From Bifidobacterium breve (GTDB lineage: Bacteria > Actinomycetota > Actinomycetes > Nanopelagicales > Nanopelagicaceae): a stretch of 7,208 bases of DNA. Location of the stretch: positions 1 through 7,208 of the forward strand of contig CAMBGL010000062.1 of assembly GCA_945866155.1 (NCBI GenBank). Direction: 5' to 3'. The position numbers were made by a program, and so were the translations under genes. Shown here piece by piece: positions 5,438 through 7,208 of this stretch (its first letter is position 1; every line of letters begins with the position of its first letter). The notes below the pieces were generated by a model that searched no databases, was not told the origin of the DNA, and saw only the letters and a list, made by a program, of their open reading frames with translations.

Positions 5438-6570
5438 CAAAAGCATTCTTCGTTCTCGATGATGGTCGAATTTTTGAAGGTAGATCGTGGGCTGCGACAG
5501 GTAAAACATTTGGTGAAGCAGTATTTCAAACGGGTATGACTGGTTATCAAGAAACGTTGACCGACCCTTCGTATCACAAACAAGTAGTTGTCATGACGGC
5601 GCCACATATCGGTAATACAGGTGTGAACTCTCACGATAATGAGTCTTCGAAGATTTGGGTTGCTGGTTTTGTTGTAAGAAATCCATCTTCTCTCACTTCT
5701 AACTGGCGTAGTGAAAATGATCTTGAGGCCGAAATGATTGCGCAGGGAATTATCGGTATAGCAGGGGTCGATACTCGAGCGATCACAAGGCATCTGCGCG
5801 ATCGAGGCGCTATGCGTGTTGGCATTTTCTCTGGCTTAGATTTATCTCGGGAAGAGATGGTTGTACAAGTCCGTAAAGTTCCCGCAATGACTGGTGCATA
5901 TCTCTGTGAGGATGTTTCAACTGATAAGCCTTATGTCATCAAAGCAGTTGGTGAAAAGAAGTTCAAGGTAGTAGCCATTGATTTGGGTATCAAAGCTGCG
6001 ACTCCACGGGCTCTGGCGCAGCGCGGAGTTGAAGTACATGTAATTCCGTATAACTCAACTATTGAAACAATAAAAGCACTAAGTCCTGATGGTGTTTTCT
6101 TATCAAATGGCCCAGGGGATCCATCAACAATGCAGGATGTTGTTGAGACTGTTCGTGAAATTCTAAATGAGGAGATTCCTATCTTTGGAATTTGTTTTGG
6201 CCATCAAATCTTGGGTCGTGCTCTTGGTTTTGAAACCTATAAATTGCAGTTTGGTCATCGTGGAATAAATCAGCCTGTAATGGATAAGAATACAAAGCGT
6301 GTTGAGATAACAGCCCATAACCACGGCTTTGCTTTGAAAGCGCCAACTGATGCAATTTTTACAACTGTCTACGGTCCAGGAGAAGTTACTCACGTATGTC
6401 TCAATGACGGAGTGGTTGAAGGTTTGCAACTATTAGAAAGTCCAGCCTTCAGTGTGCAGTACCACCCTGAGGCAGCAGCAGGTCCACATGATGCTTCATA
6501 TCTCTTTGATCGCTTTGTTGATTTGATGAGTAAGTATCGCAACATGCATCCCAGTGGGGTTCGTTTCTAA
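5434..6570 (+). CDS. carA: Carbamoyl phosphate synthase small (glutaminase) subunit
   Basis: CarA hydrolyses glutamine and channels ammonia to CarB for carbamoyl phosphate, which feeds both pyrimidines and arginine. The 378 residues match the family. The N-terminal CarA domain (about 3-132) includes GEAVFQTGMTGYQE (27-40) and GVDTRAITRHLR (111-122). The class I glutamine amidotransferase domain (about 178-365) has LSNGPGDP (223-230), GICFGHQ with nucleophile Cys254 (252-258), FGHRGINQPV (273-282), AHNHGF (294-299) and QYHPE with His344 and Glu346 (342-346), so the triad is complete. GINQPV and AHNHG differ from the E. coli GNHPV and AQNHG but are, as I recall, the actinobacterial forms. AGGGAG lies 7 nt before the ATG, which overlaps the pyrC stop. 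The TAA stop shares its last base with carB. Confidence 0.97.
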   Translation: MTKAFFVLDDGRIFEGRSWAATGKTFGEAVFQTGMTGYQETLTDPSYHKQVVVMTAPHIGNTGVNSHDNESSKIWVAGFVVRNPSSLTSNWRSENDLEAEMIAQGIIGIAGVDTRAITRHLRDRGAMRVGIFSGLDLSREEMVVQVRKVPAMTGAYLCEDVSTDKPYVIKAVGEKKFKVVAIDLGIKAATPRALAQRGVEVHVIPYNSTIETIKALSPDGVFLSNGPGDPSTMQDVVETVREILNEEIPIFGICFGHQILGRALGFETYKLQFGHRGINQPVMDKNTKRVEITAHNHGFALKAPTDAIFTTVYGPGEVTHVCLNDGVVEGLQLLESPAFSVQYHPEAAAGPHDASYLFDRFVDLMSKYRNMHPSGVRF

Positions 6571-7208
6571 TGCCACTAGATAGTTCAATCAAAAGTGTTC
6601 TAGTTATCGGAAGTGGTCCGATTGTTATTGGTCAAGCGTGTGAATTTGATTATTCTGGAACTCAAGCGTGCCGTGTTCTACGATCTGAAGGAATTCGAGT
6701 GATTCTTGTAAATTCGAATCCCGCAACGATTATGACTGATCCTGAGTTCGCAGATGCTACTTATATCGAACCAATTACTCCTGAATTTATTGAGAAAATT
6801 ATTGCAAAAGAGAAGCCGGATGCAGTTCTGGCAACACTGGGAGGACAGACCGCTCTCAATGCAGCAATTGGTCTATTCAAGCGAGGGACTCTCGCTAAGT
6901 ACGGCGTGAAACTAATAGGCGCCGATGTTGACGCGATTGAACGTGGAGAAAATCGTGAGCTCTTCCGAGGAATAGTCGAAAAAGTTGGTGGAGAATCTGC
7001 GCGCTCTGCCATTTGCCACACGATGGAAGAAATTCTTGAAGCTGTAAAAATTCTTCATTATCCAGTCGTTGTTCGCCCATCTTTTACTATGGGTGGTCTT
7101 GGATCAGGCATAGCTTTTACAGAAGAAGAACTTCATCAGATCGCTGGAGCAGGTCTTCGCTACAGCCCAACCTCAGAAGTTCTCTTGGAAGAGTCAATTA
7201 TTGGAATG
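6570..7208 (+). CDS. carB: Carbamoyl phosphate synthase large subunit, N-terminal part (3' end outside window)
   Basis: CarB uses two ATP to make carbamoyl phosphate from bicarbonate and ammonia supplied by CarA. Only the first 213 residues are present, of a protein that is usually about 1,070-1,100; the frame is open to the right edge. Seen: the pre-ATP-grasp domain with VLVIGSGPIVIGQACEFDYS (10-29), VNSNPATIMTD (47-57) and TLGGQTALN (89-97), followed by the start of the first ATP-grasp domain with ENRELF and RPSFTMGGLGSGIAF. The arginines and glycine-rich loop of the carboxyphosphate site are intact. The ATG at 6570 is the last base of the carA stop. Only a weak G-rich stretch precedes it, so translation is probably coupled to carA and gives the balanced CarA:CarB ratio the heterodimer needs. 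Confidence 0.97.
   Translation, partial: MPLDSSIKSVLVIGSGPIVIGQACEFDYSGTQACRVLRSEGIRVILVNSNPATIMTDPEFADATYIEPITPEFIEKIIAKEKPDAVLATLGGQTALNAAIGLFKRGTLAKYGVKLIGADVDAIERGENRELFRGIVEKVGGESARSAICHTMEEILEAVKILHYPVVVRPSFTMGGLGSGIAFTEEELHQIAGAGLRYSPTSEVLLEESIIGM

Noticed and set aside
6250..6330. Unusual CarA motifs (GINQPV, AHNHG) as possible loss of function
   Set aside because: As I recall these are the standard actinobacterial forms, and the Cys-His-Glu triad is intact.

Overview
The window is a compact, mostly single-strand stretch of an actinobacterial chromosome carrying conserved housekeeping genes. In order it holds the 3' part of aroB, then aroQ, efp and nusB. A BldD-type regulator follows on the minus strand, and then the pyrimidine cluster pyrR-pyrB-pyrC-carA, with carB running off the right edge. 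The order efp-nusB-bldD-pyrR-pyrB-pyrC-carA-carB and many protein signatures point to Actinobacteria: the PGKGP loop of EF-P, the INPAAFTHYS motif of AroQ, GHRGINQPV and AHNHGF in CarA, and BldD itself. Base composition looks to be in the mid-forties percent G+C by eye, low for the phylum. Together with very tight packing, this suggests a streamlined aquatic lineage such as the freshwater acI group (Nanopelagicales). That placement is inference.

Left block (2-2071, plus strand). AroB and AroQ catalyse steps 2 and 3 of the shikimate pathway and overlap by 4 bp (GTGA). A 128-bp gap (961-1088) with weak hairpins and no convincing gene separates them from efp. EF-P relieves ribosome stalling at proline runs, and NusB is an antitermination factor; nusB starts on the last base of the efp stop codon.

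Middle (2074-2685). The bldD-like gene converges on nusB with only 2 bp between the stop codons and diverges from the pyr operon across a 123-bp region. Its C-terminal domain keeps the RxD-x8-RxxD cyclic-di-GMP signature. The divergent region holds an extended -10 element for pyr, a leaderless-type -10 and a palindrome at the bldD start, and a near-perfect PyrR-binding RNA hairpin abutting the pyrR Shine-Dalgarno sequence.

Right block (2686-7208, plus strand). pyrR, pyrB, pyrC, carA and carB are joined by 1-bp or 4-bp stop/start overlaps, so they are very probably one translationally coupled transcript. CarA/CarB make carbamoyl phosphate, PyrB makes carbamoyl aspartate, PyrC closes it to dihydroorotate, and PyrR probably senses UMP and PRPP to shut the operon down by blocking translation at the leader hairpin. 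No mobile element, CRISPR array, tRNA or rRNA is visible. The region is ordinary in gene content; the most interesting parts are the BldD protein and the regulatory DNA/RNA between bldD and pyrR.
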